From Sodiomyces alkalinus F11 (Eukaryota > Ascomycota > Sordariomycetes > Glomerellales > Plectosphaerellaceae): a DNA stretch of 64,000 bases. Location: NCBI RefSeq assembly GCF_003711515.1, contig NW_021167082.1:2597691-2661690 (forward strand). The letters are read 5' to 3'. Positions 19,200-31,151 of the stretch are shown in pieces (position 1 is the first letter of the stretch; each line of letters opens with the position of its first letter). Under the pieces are notes generated by a model. The model was given only the letters and a program-made list of their open reading frames with translations. It was not told the DNA's origin and made no database searches. The position numbers and the translations under genes were made by a program.

Positions 19200-22130
19200 T
19201 AGCCCCCTTTAGATGCTAGCGAGGAGCTAGCGTTTAATACGGAGGTTCGGGAGAAACTTTAAGGTCCTAAAGACATATAGTCTATTAGACCTAGTTAACC
19301 GAACCGCTGCCAGGGGAACTTCTGCTTCGAGCTCTAAAGGCTATAAGAGGACCCCCCTAAAAGCCTCTAGGACCTTAGATAAAGCGGCATACTATAGGCG
19401 TTCTAGGCGGTCTACTAGGTGCCTTTTTAGTGATTTAGGGTCCTACTAGAGCTACGAGCTGAAATTAGTTACGAAGGCAATATAGGCTTTATATAGCTGC
19501 CTTAGAGCCTTAAATAAAAGGCCCCTTTACGAGCTAGCTAGCCTGTATAGCTTGTTTAGAGCCCCTGAAGCTAAGTTTAGGCGTGTTTTGACGTCGGGTT
19601 TAAAGGATAGCTTAGGATTAAACTAGACCCCTAGCCACCTAATAGTACCTAGCGTAGTAACTAAGTGCCCCCTTATAAGGATAGGGGCGTTTTCTATAGA
19701 GCGTCTTCGATAGAAGTGAATAAGCTCTGTTTTTCGGTGGTTAAAAAGGACTTAGTTAACTTTTACTACGTCGAAAAGGGTACCTACGGCTTTTTCGAGG
19801 GTTTTATAAATTTTCCTAGTGGACGTAGACGCTATAGATGGCTGGTAATCGTCGATATAGGATAGTTAAAGCCCCTAAAAATCCGGTCCCGCTATAACCT
19901 TCCTAATATAGATTAGTAATAGGATAGAGGAAACCGGAGAGCCTTATAGAACCCCTATATTTAGGGGGGTAGGCTAGTAACCCTATCCCTCGAAGGCTAG
20001 TTAGATACGCCTATTGTTCCGTAAAAGAGGCTACCTATTTAACGAGGTTCGGGGGGGTTAGAGGTCCTAAAGGGTCCTAAGTAGCTTGGGACGGGCGATA
20101 TAATCAAAGGCTCCTTTAATATCTAAAAATAGCGTGGAAATTATAAGAATTTAGTGTGGTTTACGCTATTTCTTAATATAGTGGAGGAGGAGAAGGGCTA
20201 TATCGATAGCAGAGCGTTATTTTCTACCTTTTATTTAACTAGGGTGTAAAAGGTTATGGCGGGTATTAGCTATAAAGCTAAGCCTAGCTGCTATAACGCG
20301 TTCGAGTATTTTACCTAGGCAGTTTAGAAGGGCTATAATCCTATAAAACTTAGGATCAATATAGTCCTTCTTCCCTAGCTTCGGTAGAATAACCCTAAGA
20401 GCTTTTTTCTAGTAGGTAGAGTGGTGGCCTACGGAAAAGAGTGCTAAGTAGGCCTATAAAAAGACCCCGGGAATAGCCTTATAGGCCTATTACATCGGTT
20501 TTAAACCTATCCTATTAGGCCTAGGGGCCTTCACTTTAGCAGCTCTAACAATCGCGCGTTTTAGCTTTATAGCCTATAGGCTAGGCCACCCCCACGGTCT
20601 TCTAAGGCCCTCACTACGTGATCTAGTTATGCTCTACGGACCGTTAGAAGGGTAAGAGGGATGTAGGCCCCCCGAAGGGCCTATAAATATAGGGGCTTCG
20701 GGGGCGTTAGTGGCGGAGGGTACTAGAAAAAGAGTCTACAAAAGGGCGTCGTATTTATCTTCAAAGGCGTAGGCCTTCTACTTCATAGGCGTCTGGATTA
20801 GTAGGATTTTCGCGTTAAGGCCGCTCTTCGTATAGTTATAGGCCTTAGGAATCTTAGGGCCTTCGGCGTAGGCTAGGAAGGCCTCCTAGTAGTCGTTTCT
20901 TACTGTTTTTACCGCCCTATAGTAAGCGTTCCGAGCTTCTTTCCAGGAAGTTTCTAAAGACGTTAGCAATGTAGCCGAGGTCCTGTTTTTGGACGTCTTT
21001 CTAAATACCCTAAAAGCCCTGCTAGCTAATTTTCGTAGAGCTTTTAGCTCTTTAGTCTACCACGGCTTCGAACAGTCTACTACCCTTAACTTAGGCACTA
21101 AAGCCTAAAGCGCTAGGGTAATAGTGTCCGAGAGGCAGAGACCTAAAGAGTCCTAGTCTAAGCCGTTAATAGCATATTAGAGGTCCCGCTTAAGGCTAGG
21201 TTCTAGGCTCTTTAGGGTCCGCGTAAATAAGTCCTAATCTACTAACTCATGGTTAAAAGCCGGCGGGAGGGAATTATTCATAGGACTTTTAGAGCCTAAA
21301 ACTGTAGCCGAAATAAGAATAGCGCGGTATAAACAGGTATTGTTTTCGATATATTCCTACTTATCGAAGCGGAAACAATCGAAGCAGGGCGTGTAAAAGG
21401 CTAGGTCTATAACCGACTCTTAACGAAGATTAGACCTAAGAAAGGTCCCCCCGTTTAGGTTAGCTTCTTCAAAACCCACTAAATAGGTAGCTCCAAGGCT
21501 ATCTAACTAGTCTACTAAGGCCTAGACCCTAATAGAAGCTTAGTTAGTAGTAGCCCCGTTCTACTACTAGTGGTTTCTATTAAAGTCCTCTATAATAAAG
21601 GTAGGCTTAGGGACTTAGAGGCTTTATAGTACTCGATCCTTAGTGCAGGGCCGGCTTCTAAGGCCTAAAAAAGAGAGAAAAGAAGCAGAAGAAATAGAAA
21701 AGGTGGAGGGGGTAGGGCTAGGGGGCCCCCCTTGGCCTATTAGTTTAGGGTCCTATTCTATCTAATTATAAACGTGTAGAATGTAGAAAGTCTATATATA
21801 ATAAACCTCTATAATCTACGCGTTTATATCGTCTAGAAGGTTATCGCGGTATAAAAAATTGAGACTAGAGCCCTTTCTTATATAAGTAAGGACCCTAGAC
21901 TTAATAGGGAAAAACTAAGTTTGTTAGGATATAGATATAACGGTATAGAAAGTAGGGTGCTTCCGAATAAACCACCCTTCTGGTTTCGAGATATAGGCTA
22001 GTTCCTGAATAAGGACTATATTAGCCGAAGCTTTTAAAGTTTATTCTAGGATAGCCTTTTACGCCGGGGCCTATTTATCGATATTATATTAAATAAACCG
22101 GATATCTTTTAAACTAAAAGGCCCTTTATT
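19200..22130 (-). pseudogene. LINE 2 ORF2: endonuclease + reverse transcriptase
   Basis: The apurinic-type endonuclease/exonuclease domain (EEP) covers about 22050-21250, with GDFNRNHQ.W near 21600-21550 (a family metal/phosphate-binding motif) and VIDLAFYTP near 21430. RT covers about 20560-19660: KAPRPNRIGFK, LPKLGKKDYTDPKFYRIIALLNCLGKILERV, a DIKGAFD motif, GVPQGSPVSSILLLIYI, then a YIDD motif near 19855. Thumb sequence continues to about 19200. Such enzymes nick the target and prime reverse transcription there. Stops are TAA/TAG. The plus-strand ORF 19665-19865 is its shadow. Confidence 0.85.
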
Positions 22131-22149
22131 TATAGAATATAGGGTTTTA

Positions 22150-23700
22150 TAGCTCGAAAGACCTTATAGTCCCTGCTAAAGGGGGGGTAATCTCCCTCGT
22201 AGTTATAGCATTTATAGGTCTTATACTTATAGTCTCCGTATTCTTTATACTCGTTATAGTAGTGGTATTCGTCCCTATCGCCTTTAACGGCATAGATAGA
22301 GCAGGTAACTAGGCCTTTATAGGTCCCCCGGGTATACCCGAATTTCTAGTAGTTAGAGTACTAGGTTCTAGGGGTTATAGGCCTATATTTATAGACCTTT
22401 AGCCGCTAGCCGGCTATATAGAGCCCCTATTTTAGGTAGTACTTCTATTCTTTAGTAGAAGGCATAGAAATAACCACTATACCGTAAAACGCGTTTAGAG
22501 CCCCTAGCCACCGAGGCTTCCCTACTACCCTCATAGGGTTACAGGTGCCAATTTCGGTGGCTAGGCTCTATAGACCTGGGCTCCGTAATAGGCTTCGGTT
22601 TAGGGCCTCTTACGGCGGCTCGCAAGGGTCGGGTAGAGGAGTATCGACACCTCTAAAGGCTTTAGAAGGCATATACTTAATAATAAGCTTCAACTAGTCG
22701 TCTATAGGCTAGGGGGGCTAGATAGGGAGATTTAGCTCTTTAAACCACTGGTTCTGCGAGTCTAGGAGCTATTGAACACTATATTTCGACCCCGGGGTTA
22801 AACCAAGGCTCCCGTCAGTCGATAGGCTAATAGCCATAATAGCAGGGATTTTTAGGGCCTTATTAAGCTTATTCCGAAGCGCGAGGGGTCGAAGTTTTCC
22901 CTAGGAATCGTTACCCATGCCGTAGGCTATAAAATAACCTTAAGGACCTTTTTAGGGTCTATTAGGAGGGGTGCTGGGAGGAGAGGGGCTAACGGTGCTA
23001 GAGCTACTAAAGCCCCTAAAATATAGGCCTGGTTAGAGCCTTGTTTCCCCCTTAAAGCCTTGCTATAAAGGGGTTTAGACTACTATTCTATAAGTCTATA
23101 AACTACCTAGGCTAGCTCGTCGACCTTCTATTCGAGTATAGGGGGCTAGATGGCTTCTAGTACTCATTCGATAGTGGATTTAAGCCCTACGGATAGGGCC
23201 TTAATCTAGGGCACAGGGTTAAGGGTATAGGCCTGTTAAAGCAGCTAAAGAGCCTGTTAGAGTAGTTCCTTAGCCTATGCCTTACTAGCCCAACTAGTGG
23301 GCTTCTAGGGCCTAGCCGAGGTTTATCTAGGGGCTTTAGCTATACTAGGCGCCCTTTTACCCTATTTAGAGCCTAAAAGGGTCGGTTTCTTAGTAGGGGG
23401 GGCCCTAGAAGCAGGGGGGGTCTAAAGGGCAGTTCGAAAGCGCCTTCGGCTTCCGAGCCCGAGGGGGATTCGATTCGGGTGATCGAAAAACGTCTAGGGG
23501 TTAGTATAGAAGGGCTAAGGTGCCTTTTCGAGTTTAGCGGCGTAGCGAGGGTTAAATCCTCTATATTAGAGGTATTATCTATATTAACCTCCCCTAGGCC
23601 CTCTATAGTTATAGGGGCGTTAGGAGCGTTAGGGGCGTTAAAAGCGTTAGGGGCGTTAGAAGCGTTAGGGGCGTTAGGGGCGTTATTATAGCTAGCGTTA
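22150..23700 (-). pseudogene. LINE 2 ORF1: zinc-knuckle RNA-binding protein
   Basis: The minus frame starts in an Asn-Ala-Pro repeat (about 23691-23605) and runs through a Pro/Ser-rich N-terminal half. It ends in two CCHC knuckle relicts at about 22275-22195 (HYYNEYKEYGDYKYKTYKCYN, with Cys mostly changed to Tyr). ORF1 proteins of Tad/I-type LINEs coat the element RNA. Several regions have frame uncertainty. The plus-strand ORF 23479-23691 is an antisense shadow of the Asn-Ala-Pro repeat. Confidence 0.65.
23605..23691 (-). repeat. Tandem 9-bp repeat (Asn-Ala-Pro codons)
   Basis: On the plus strand (GGGGCGTTA or variants)n, about nine units. On the coding strand this reads N-A-P/S/F repeated, at the start of LINE 2 ORF1. 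Confidence 0.8.
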
Positions 23701-24017
23701 TAGCTAGTAGGTTGTTGTTTATGGCGTTGTGGTTAGGTGGAGGTCGGAGGTGCGGCTCTACACGGCTAGGCCTGCTACTTTATTAGCGTGGGCGCACGGG
23801 CTATATTAGATCTTTTCCACGTATACTGGGTAGCCGTAGGCCTATTTCCAGGCATTTTCGCACTTATAATACGCCTAAATAACCGCCTGTGCGATACAGG
23901 GCTATAAATAGGCGTATTGAGCTTGAAAAGAGCTATCTATTAATATAGGCTTTGAGTGGTTTAGGGCGTTTGCGCGTAAAACGTAGGTCCCCCTACATAA
24001 GTTGCCCCTTATAAACT

Positions 24018-26415
24018 AATGCCTTAGACTTATAGTAGGAGCCTATAAGGCTATACCTATTAGGGTCCTTAAAAAGGAGACCTTTATCCACCCCCTTAAC
24101 CTATACCTTTTAAGCCTTAGTGCTTAGAAGGTCCTCCGGATCTAGGAAAAAGGTACCGAAGATAAGATATTAGCTAGGGTATTTACCGCGGCGAGATCCC
24201 TCGGGGCACCGAGTTAATACTATAAAATATATATAGTCCTCGCGTAGATTTACTAACTAACTGCCCTAATAACCTAGGCGGGGGCCTCGCCCCCGAGGAA
24301 AGCCCTTATAAAGGTATAGGGCAGAACTTAGACGGAGGCGAGGCGACCTTATACCTACCCTAGCGGCGCTAAGCCCCCCCCTAATATAACGCTCCCTCCG
24401 GAATTATAGGGGCCTCCTTAAGCTATAAAGCTCCGTACGTACCTAAATTAGATTAGAAACACTAGGTTTACGCGCGTTCCTAGCTAAGGCGAGGGTACTA
24501 GGGTTTATATTTATACGTTGCCTTTACGCCGACGGAGGGATATAGATAGCAGAGTATATAATACTCTAGTATTAGTATATAATAAAGGAGGAGTGTAAAA
24601 TCCTTTTCGGTGCTATAAGAAGACCGCTTATAACTAGAGGAGACTTATACGACGTACTAGAATATAATACCGAAGCCGGAATAATAGCTAAGTGGTTCTT
24701 ATAACGGAAGAGGCTTAACGACTTCCGGCTGGCCCTTAAAGTAACGGACGCCTACGAAAACGTGGCAGCACCGTAACAGGACAGGAGGGGCTTCATAGCC
24801 CTGTTATAATTAAATAGGGGCCCTATACGCAAGGACCCCGGTGGTACTAAAACGACTACTCTTTATTATTATGATCTTTATCCTCCTCCTCGCTCCTCTT
24901 AAAGGCACTAACTCCGCTCTTAATATTCTTAAGGCCCTATGACAGTTAGCCGGCTTAGCACTATATGGAGCCGTAAAGGCACTTTATGGAGGCTACTTAT
25001 ATAATAATCTAATAGGATATAATCTATACCTTTAACGCGCTGTATCCGGCGTAAAACCTCCTTTACCTCCTCCGATAGGGTGCCGCCGCGGCTATAACCG
25101 GAAGGTAGCGCCTAGGAGACGGTCCGTCTAGAGGATAAAGCCGCTATATTTAGGCGGTCCTTAGCCTATATAATACTAGACTATTAGTATAGCACTATTA
25201 CGATACCGAAAAGGGACTACCTACTATAGCGATACCCGCGCTACCGGCGGCCTTAGCCGGTATATATACTAACTAGACCTCTATAACGCGTTATTACTAT
25301 TTCTTAGTAGCGAGAGGGACTTATAGACCTATTAGACTTAACCACCCCGGTATCCGAATAACATTCCTATAGTATAGGGCCGACTTATATTCTTATACGG
25401 ATACTAGCTATTATTATACTAAAAGTATATAGCACCTATACTTATAGTATTAGAATAGGCTTCGATATTATTAGTGTACGACCCTAGGCGCCTACTATAA
25501 TATAGGCACCGACTATATATTAACCGATACGATACTACCTTAATACTGTAAGGGTATATATACGTTAAATCGCGGGTTATATCACGTTTATAGCGGCGGT
25601 TATTATTACTAGGAGGTATTTACGGTAGTTAATATACTACTACTAAGGCACCACTATATTACTAAGACACTTATCTTAAGGCTATTAAAATTAATACTGT
25701 TATTATGAATATATCGACTATCACGGCATTACCTAGTTAACTCTATATTATCGTAACACTACCCACGAACTACGAACCACGTACTAATTAGGGGGGAAAA
25801 GGGGAGAATTAAGTATAGAGAACTAGAAAACGTTGCTAGTTGGTATAACGCCGTGATATCAGGTCTATAAGGCTATAAACGGGAACGTAGCATAAGGAAA
25901 ACCTATAATAAGCCCTAAGACATTATAGGAAGAAAAGAGGAAAGGGAAGAGGTCTCTATCGTTTATTAACTATGTATACGGATACGGGCGGAGCCCTGCC
26001 CTCCCTGCCTACCGCCGGATATAGAAGGCACCCACTGTTTAAGGGAGGCAGGAATGTCCACCTTACCTTTTCTCTTTATTAATTAAATATAAGAAATAAT
26101 AGGAACTGCCCCCGGGGATGTAGGGAGGCCGTATATAGCGTGCCGCGGTACCTTTACGGCCCCCCGTCCCCTCGTTAAGGACCGGCCTAGACTAATCCGA
26201 ACTATAATCTACTACTCTTCCTATTAACTACTAGCCTAGAGGTATAATCCAGATACGCAGAAAAGATAAACCGAGGCTATACCGGCCTCGTAATAGTACT
26301 ACTCTAACTAAGGACGAGTATAGAGGTTTTCCCTAGAACGCTGGGTTTTCTCCTCTATAGCCACCCGAGAAGGACCGTATAGTCTAAATCAGACTTATAT
26401 AGACTATATAGGATA
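24018..26415 (+). mobile_element. LINE B: 3' half of a Tad-like LINE (family of LINE D)
   Basis: It starts inside ORF2, after the RT (CLRLIVGAYKA...RVLKKETF). It continues through the C-terminal region with a Cys/His zinc relict (TRCLYADGGIQITEYTIL, about 24505-24565) to the ORF2 end near 24790. A further ~1.6 kb aligns, allowing RIP differences, with the minus strand of LINE D from 32800 down to 31152. Both share the 3' terminus TAGCGGAGTAAG (26404-26415) followed by an AATAA-rich tail. It is 5'-truncated and RIPed. Confidence 0.85.
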
Positions 26416-27380
26416 GCGGAGTAAGAATAAGCATAATTATAATTACTATTCGGCCTTAGTTATTAGCTTAGATATATATCTAGGCGTTTATATATCTAGA
26501 ACCTAGTGCTACCCTAACCGTATAGTATACCTACCTAGACTAAGAGGCGACGAGCAGACTATAATTGAGCCGGCTAAGTATACTTATATCCCTTTTATAA
26601 AATCCCGTTGACTCTTACCTACCCCGCTCCCCGTTAGTAATACTACGGTCCTGCTAATAAAGGCGATACGGCTCCTAGGCGTTTAGCTAAATAGGAAACT
26701 CGATTTTTAGAAGCACGCTAAGGAGGTTAAAAGCCGTCTCGCTATCTGAACGTACGCCCTCTTAAGGCTAAGTAGGGTAATATAGGGGTATAGCTTTACA
26801 GATATAAAAAGACTATACCTTATAGTAATAAGACTAGTTATAGTATACTATACTTCGGCTATCTTTAGAATTAAGGCCGGCTCCTACTATAGTATTATGG
26901 CGGCACTTATAGCGATATTGAACCGGTGCCTCCGACTTATAATAAGGACTTATAAGGCTATATCGGTTAGAATCCTCGAATAGAAGATCTTTACCCCCCC
27001 CTCCCTTAACCTATATCTCTTAAGCCTTAGTGCTCGGAAGGTCCCCTAGATACAGGAAAAGAGTACTAAGAGCAGAATAGTAGCCGGGGTATATACTAGT
27101 ATAAGAGTCTTTATAGTACCGAATTAATATTATAGAATCTATAACGCCCTTATATAGACCGCCTAGTATACCGCCCTAATAGTCTAGGTTAGAAACGCGC
27201 CTCTAGGAAAGGCACTTATAAAATAGTAGGGAAGAACCTAGATAAAGGCCCGGGGGGCTTACGCTTACGCTATAATGGCACGGAACCGCCAGTTAAGATA
27301 GAACTCCCTCTGGAAATATAAAAGGCTCTTTAAACTATAAAGCTCCGCGCTTACCTAGATCTAGTTAGAAAAGCAAGGCT
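26416..27380 (+). mobile_element. LINE C: internal fragment of the same LINE family
   Basis: After the A-rich tail of LINE B, a second copy runs through the RT thumb (IRLLGVQLDRKLDFQKHA, about 26665-26720), RLYLIVIRLVIVY and the RVLE.K.FTPPSLNLYLLSL motif (about 26970-27025). It ends in the KLQSSALTQIQLEKQG segment near 27375. Compared with LINEs B and D it is truncated there, before the zinc motif, at the junction with the next element. Confidence 0.75.
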
Positions 27381-27384
27381 TTAT

Positions 27385-29515
27385 CGGATAGGCCGTAAGA
27401 TTGACGGTTACGTAACGGGCACGGATTTGACCGAAGGATTATACCCTTCGTAATTAGGGTGGACACCTGCAGAATCTTCACTATAGAAATTACAGTGGCA
27501 GGAGTTCTCTAACGGTCAAGAGATTTTGGCGAGTTACAGACACAGATCTAGAGATTTGTAAGCCTTCCTTAAATCAACACATCAACTACCCTATTACTGT
27601 TCTTCTACGTTATTATTACAGTTACGGTATATCTAATAATTAAGAGTCTTATATGCTATCGACGATTTATCCTCTTTTATACCTTTTACTAATCGAACTA
27701 CCGATTAAGAGCTTTCTAAGCCGAGCCGGTGTAGCGAACCTTTTACCGAATCTATTATTGCTCGAAGAAGCTAACCGACTATTAATATTACCTTTCTGTA
27801 AGATCTCTGGGTTAATAATATATAAACTTATACCTAAAGCTACTGGACTTTCTGGTAACGAAGTGACGACGTGACGGCTATAGCCTATAACGTCCGTCCG
27901 AAACTAATTTACTAATCTTAAAGATAATCCCCTTTCTATAAACCGGCCTTAGAGCCTTACCCTGATTTTAATACCCTTATAATCCTTATTCTAACCACTA
28001 TCTCGCCTGCTATAGCAGATCTAACCACTGCTGTGTCGGCTACCTAAACGGACCTCCGCGGTAGATCTAACGGCTGCCAGAATAGCCGAGTATAACCTTA
28101 ACTATAATACCCTTAATTAATTTACCTACCGCGCCGCCTACTATACTAGATTTAACGACTGCCGGAACGAGGATACCCTCGTGGCGGATCTAACGGTTAC
28201 CGGAACGGCCGCGTATAACGTTAACGATACTACCCTTCTTCTAACCACCGCGCTGCCTGCCGCGTTAGATCTAACAACTACTGGAACGGCCGTGTGCGTA
28301 TACCCTTAACTACAGTAACGGTTTGCCTGCTTCCTCTAGTAGATCTAACTACTGCCAGAAAGGCTACCGAACGAGGATACCTCCGTTGTAGATCTAATAG
28401 CTACCCAAACAAGGATACCTCTATAGTAGACCTAACAGTTACTAATACGGCCACGTCTAATGTGAAATAACTAAAGAAGGTCCTATAAAAGCGTCGAAGA
28501 ACACTATATAGGTGCCGAAGATAAGTCACGACCTTAAAAGAAGACTAACATATATTCCCTGAATAGCCTACTCTAGAGTGGGCTTAAGGAATCCCCTCGA
28601 GTCCGAAGGTCAAACGGGTACTTATTTAGACCCGAAACTAATCACCGTAAGACTGCTTTGCAGGAGCCATTTTAATAACCATCTTATAACGAGTATTATA
28701 ACCAAGGCGTATCTATAGTAAAAGCTACCGCCTACCCTGCGCTTTAAGGCCGGTACGTAATAACTGCGTGGTCGCCGGTAGTATAGACGCTACTAATCTA
28801 ACTGCCTACTACGAGTAGAAGGATCCACCCTATAAGCTAAGTTATCACTAGAATTAAACCGTTATATCTTTACGTGCTTTTAACGATACTGACTACCCTG
28901 TAATTACTGTCGTAGAACGGTTAGATATCCTCTTAACGGCACGTATAGCTAACGCCGGCGAGAGCTATAACCTCGCGAGAACTACTCCGAAAGCTATATA
29001 CGGCTCTCGCCACGCGATAGAATATACTAATCTTTTCCTTTTCATAACCACGCGGTGGATTATACTAATGTTTCCGATTTTATAATCATAAACTAAGGGC
29101 GTTAGATATCTACGCCGTTATACAGGAGTTCCTGCCCTCTAGTGGTTTTGAGCGGTAGCTCTTACCGTAACGAATATGCCCGCGAGAGTGATATTATGCT
29201 AATACAATACTACGAGAAAGCAGGCGTTATTAAAGGACTTTAATATCCGACTAGACTACTCTACGCTAGAGACTCCTATTTAATAATAAAATATAACTAC
29301 TCTTGGGTTACGTCGACGGCTCCCTATCGTGTAATACTCTTAGTTTCTTAAACCTACCCCTCTCTAGCTTCCCCCGGGGTTACGGTCTATATTTGGATAT
29401 AACTTACCCTTGCCGGGGCTAGTTCCCCCCGGATACTTTCCTTAGTATCGCCGAGGTTATAGTCCGCGTTGCGCGGCCGTGGGGGGTAGAGGAGGCTATC
29501 TTAAGTCTAGATAGA
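27385..29515 (+). mobile_element. Second copia/gag-like remnant
   Basis: 27415-27790 resembles the 5' part of the copia element at 4885-5250, so this is probably a second copy of that or a related element. A plus-strand frame is open at 27653-27874 (Leu-rich). An Asp-Leu-Thr-type repeat tract (28010-28450) follows, then a long RIP-damaged frame (about 28690-29500) of unrecognised, gag-like composition. No protease, integrase or RT motif was seen. Confidence 0.35.
28010..28450 (+). repeat. Imperfect repeats of a TAGATCTAAC...CTGCC.GAACG module
   Basis: The module (core AGATCTAAC followed by G/A-CT-G/A-CC/T-A/G-GAA) recurs about eight times at irregular spacing (roughly 40-90 bases). RIP has eroded the copies unequally. 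In one frame it gives a recurrent D-L-T motif, in another R-S-N...N-G-R-V. Confidence 0.65.
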
Positions 29516-29597
29516 CGAGCTTAGCAGGTTGCCCTATGGGCAACGCCGCCAAGCTCGCCCCCCCCCCTTTAGAGGGGGACGCGGGGGGGGGGGGGGG
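29516..29597. repeat. Strong hairpin plus C10 and G15 homopolymers
   Basis: CGAGCTT (29516-29522) pairs with AAGCTCG (29551-29557). Inside it GTTGCCC-TAT-GGGCAAC (29528-29544) is a perfect 7-bp stem. C10 follows (29558-29567), and G15 at 29583-29597 is complementary to it. The CA/TG in the stem are intact within RIPed surroundings. Confidence 0.75.
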
Positions 29598-29599
29598 CT

Positions 29600-31120
29600 A
29601 ATTATATAACCTACTCTATAACACTAAATAACTAAATAACCGTAGATATCCCAAAATAACTATAAAACGTCCGCTTTTTATTTTCTATAGCTATTTATTA
29701 GTTCCTTCCACGATATAACGACTTTTTTTATTATTTCTTAAATATCGTAAAAAGCTGTTTTTCATTATCTTAATCGCGCTTTACCTCTTATAATTAACCG
29801 TCGATTCCTCCCTATAGTCGCTTAGTATTAGCTTCTTTTATTCCCCTATATTCCTTTTCTACTCTCTCCCGGTTATAAATAGCATCGTCGTTAAGTAAGT
29901 AAGAGATATAAATAATTATTATACCCCCCGCGAACGCGTTAATACTAGTTAGCAGCTTACTTTATAGGTAAGGCCGCTATACTCGTCCCTACGAGAGGCT
30001 ATATATATAACCCGATTACTTAACTATACTATATAGGTAAAATTACTAAGTACTATATATAGCTATTATTAATTATAGATAAGGGCTATTTATGTTTAAT
30101 AGCTTCTGCAATAGTTTAGAACTATAGAACTACGAAGACCTACGATAACAATACACTTATTAGTAAATAGATATATTATACTTTCTTAGGTATATAAAGA
30201 AATTATACCTTATATATATTATAAAAAGAGCGTTATATCATAGAACTAGAATTATATTTTATTTTATATATATAGTTTTTATACTATATTGATATAATAT
30301 AATAATACTAACATAGCTCTAAGTTTAGTTTTATTTCTATTTAAGTTCTTATTACATCCTATTCTTCTTTAGCTCCTTATATATCTAAATCCATCTCTAT
30401 TTCATACTTTTACCAGACTAGTATATTTATAACTACCTCCTAATAATATATATACCTTTAATTACTTTTTTAGGTTTATTCTATTTCACTTTATATTATC
30501 TATTAACCTATCTTATCTATTAACTTTATTTTATTTTATATTAATTCTATTCTACGTTTATATAACCTTAGTCTCGATAACTACTTTATATTACACTTAA
30601 GTTATATTTATATTCACTTTTCTTTACGTAAAGCATAGAATAAAAATAGTATATTCTATATCTGTAATATTTTATCTTCTTATATTTATACTATATGTTA
30701 TTCTTTACTATATTATTTAATATATTCGTTATATTTATATATTATTCTATTATATATCTTTTACTTCTTACTTTCTAGAGTATACAATTTCTTACTAAAT
30801 ATCTTATTTCTTATAATGGAATTATATCTAATCTATTTTTAGTATAGTACTATACACTATATTCTACTTATTTTATAGCACTAAATATATGTTATATTAT
30901 TTCTTATAATTCATATTTATATAATGTATCTTATTTTATCTCTTATCTCCTATTTATTTATATATTATGTAACCTTCTACTTTAGTTTTAGTTTTATATA
31001 CTATATTTTATCTTTACTTATCCGGTACCTCTAAATTTATTCTACTTTATATTATCTATTATTCTTATTCTATTTACTTTCTTTATTTTCTTCCATATTA
31101 CTTTTATTCCTATAGTTCTT
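29600..31120. other. AT-rich low-complexity DNA
   Basis: Very T/A-rich, built from TATTCTATTT/TATTATT-like words, especially 30200-31120. No coding frame. It resembles 53173-53585, from which LINE D now separates it. Confidence 0.7.
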
Positions 31121-31132
31121 ATAGTTTCTATT
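31120..31132. repeat. Target-site duplication of LINE D, left copy
   Basis: TATAGTTTCTATT, 13 bases, is identical to 53160-53172. It adjoins the A-rich 3' tail of LINE D (minus-strand ATTAATAATAATAATAAC). Confidence 0.85.
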
Positions 31133-31151
31133 GTTATTATTATTATTAATC

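Larger units (their letters stand above)
19200..24015 (-). mobile_element. LINE 2: Tad-like non-LTR retrotransposon lacking its 3' end
   Basis: From right to left: a weakly RIPed 5' UTR (about 24015-23720), ORF1 (about 23700-22150) and ORF2 (about 22130-19200), which breaks off after the RT/thumb. The RNase H domain and 3' tail expected for this family are absent. LINE F (43857-44928) looks like a separate copy of that missing region. The left edge meets LINE 1. Confidence 0.85.
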
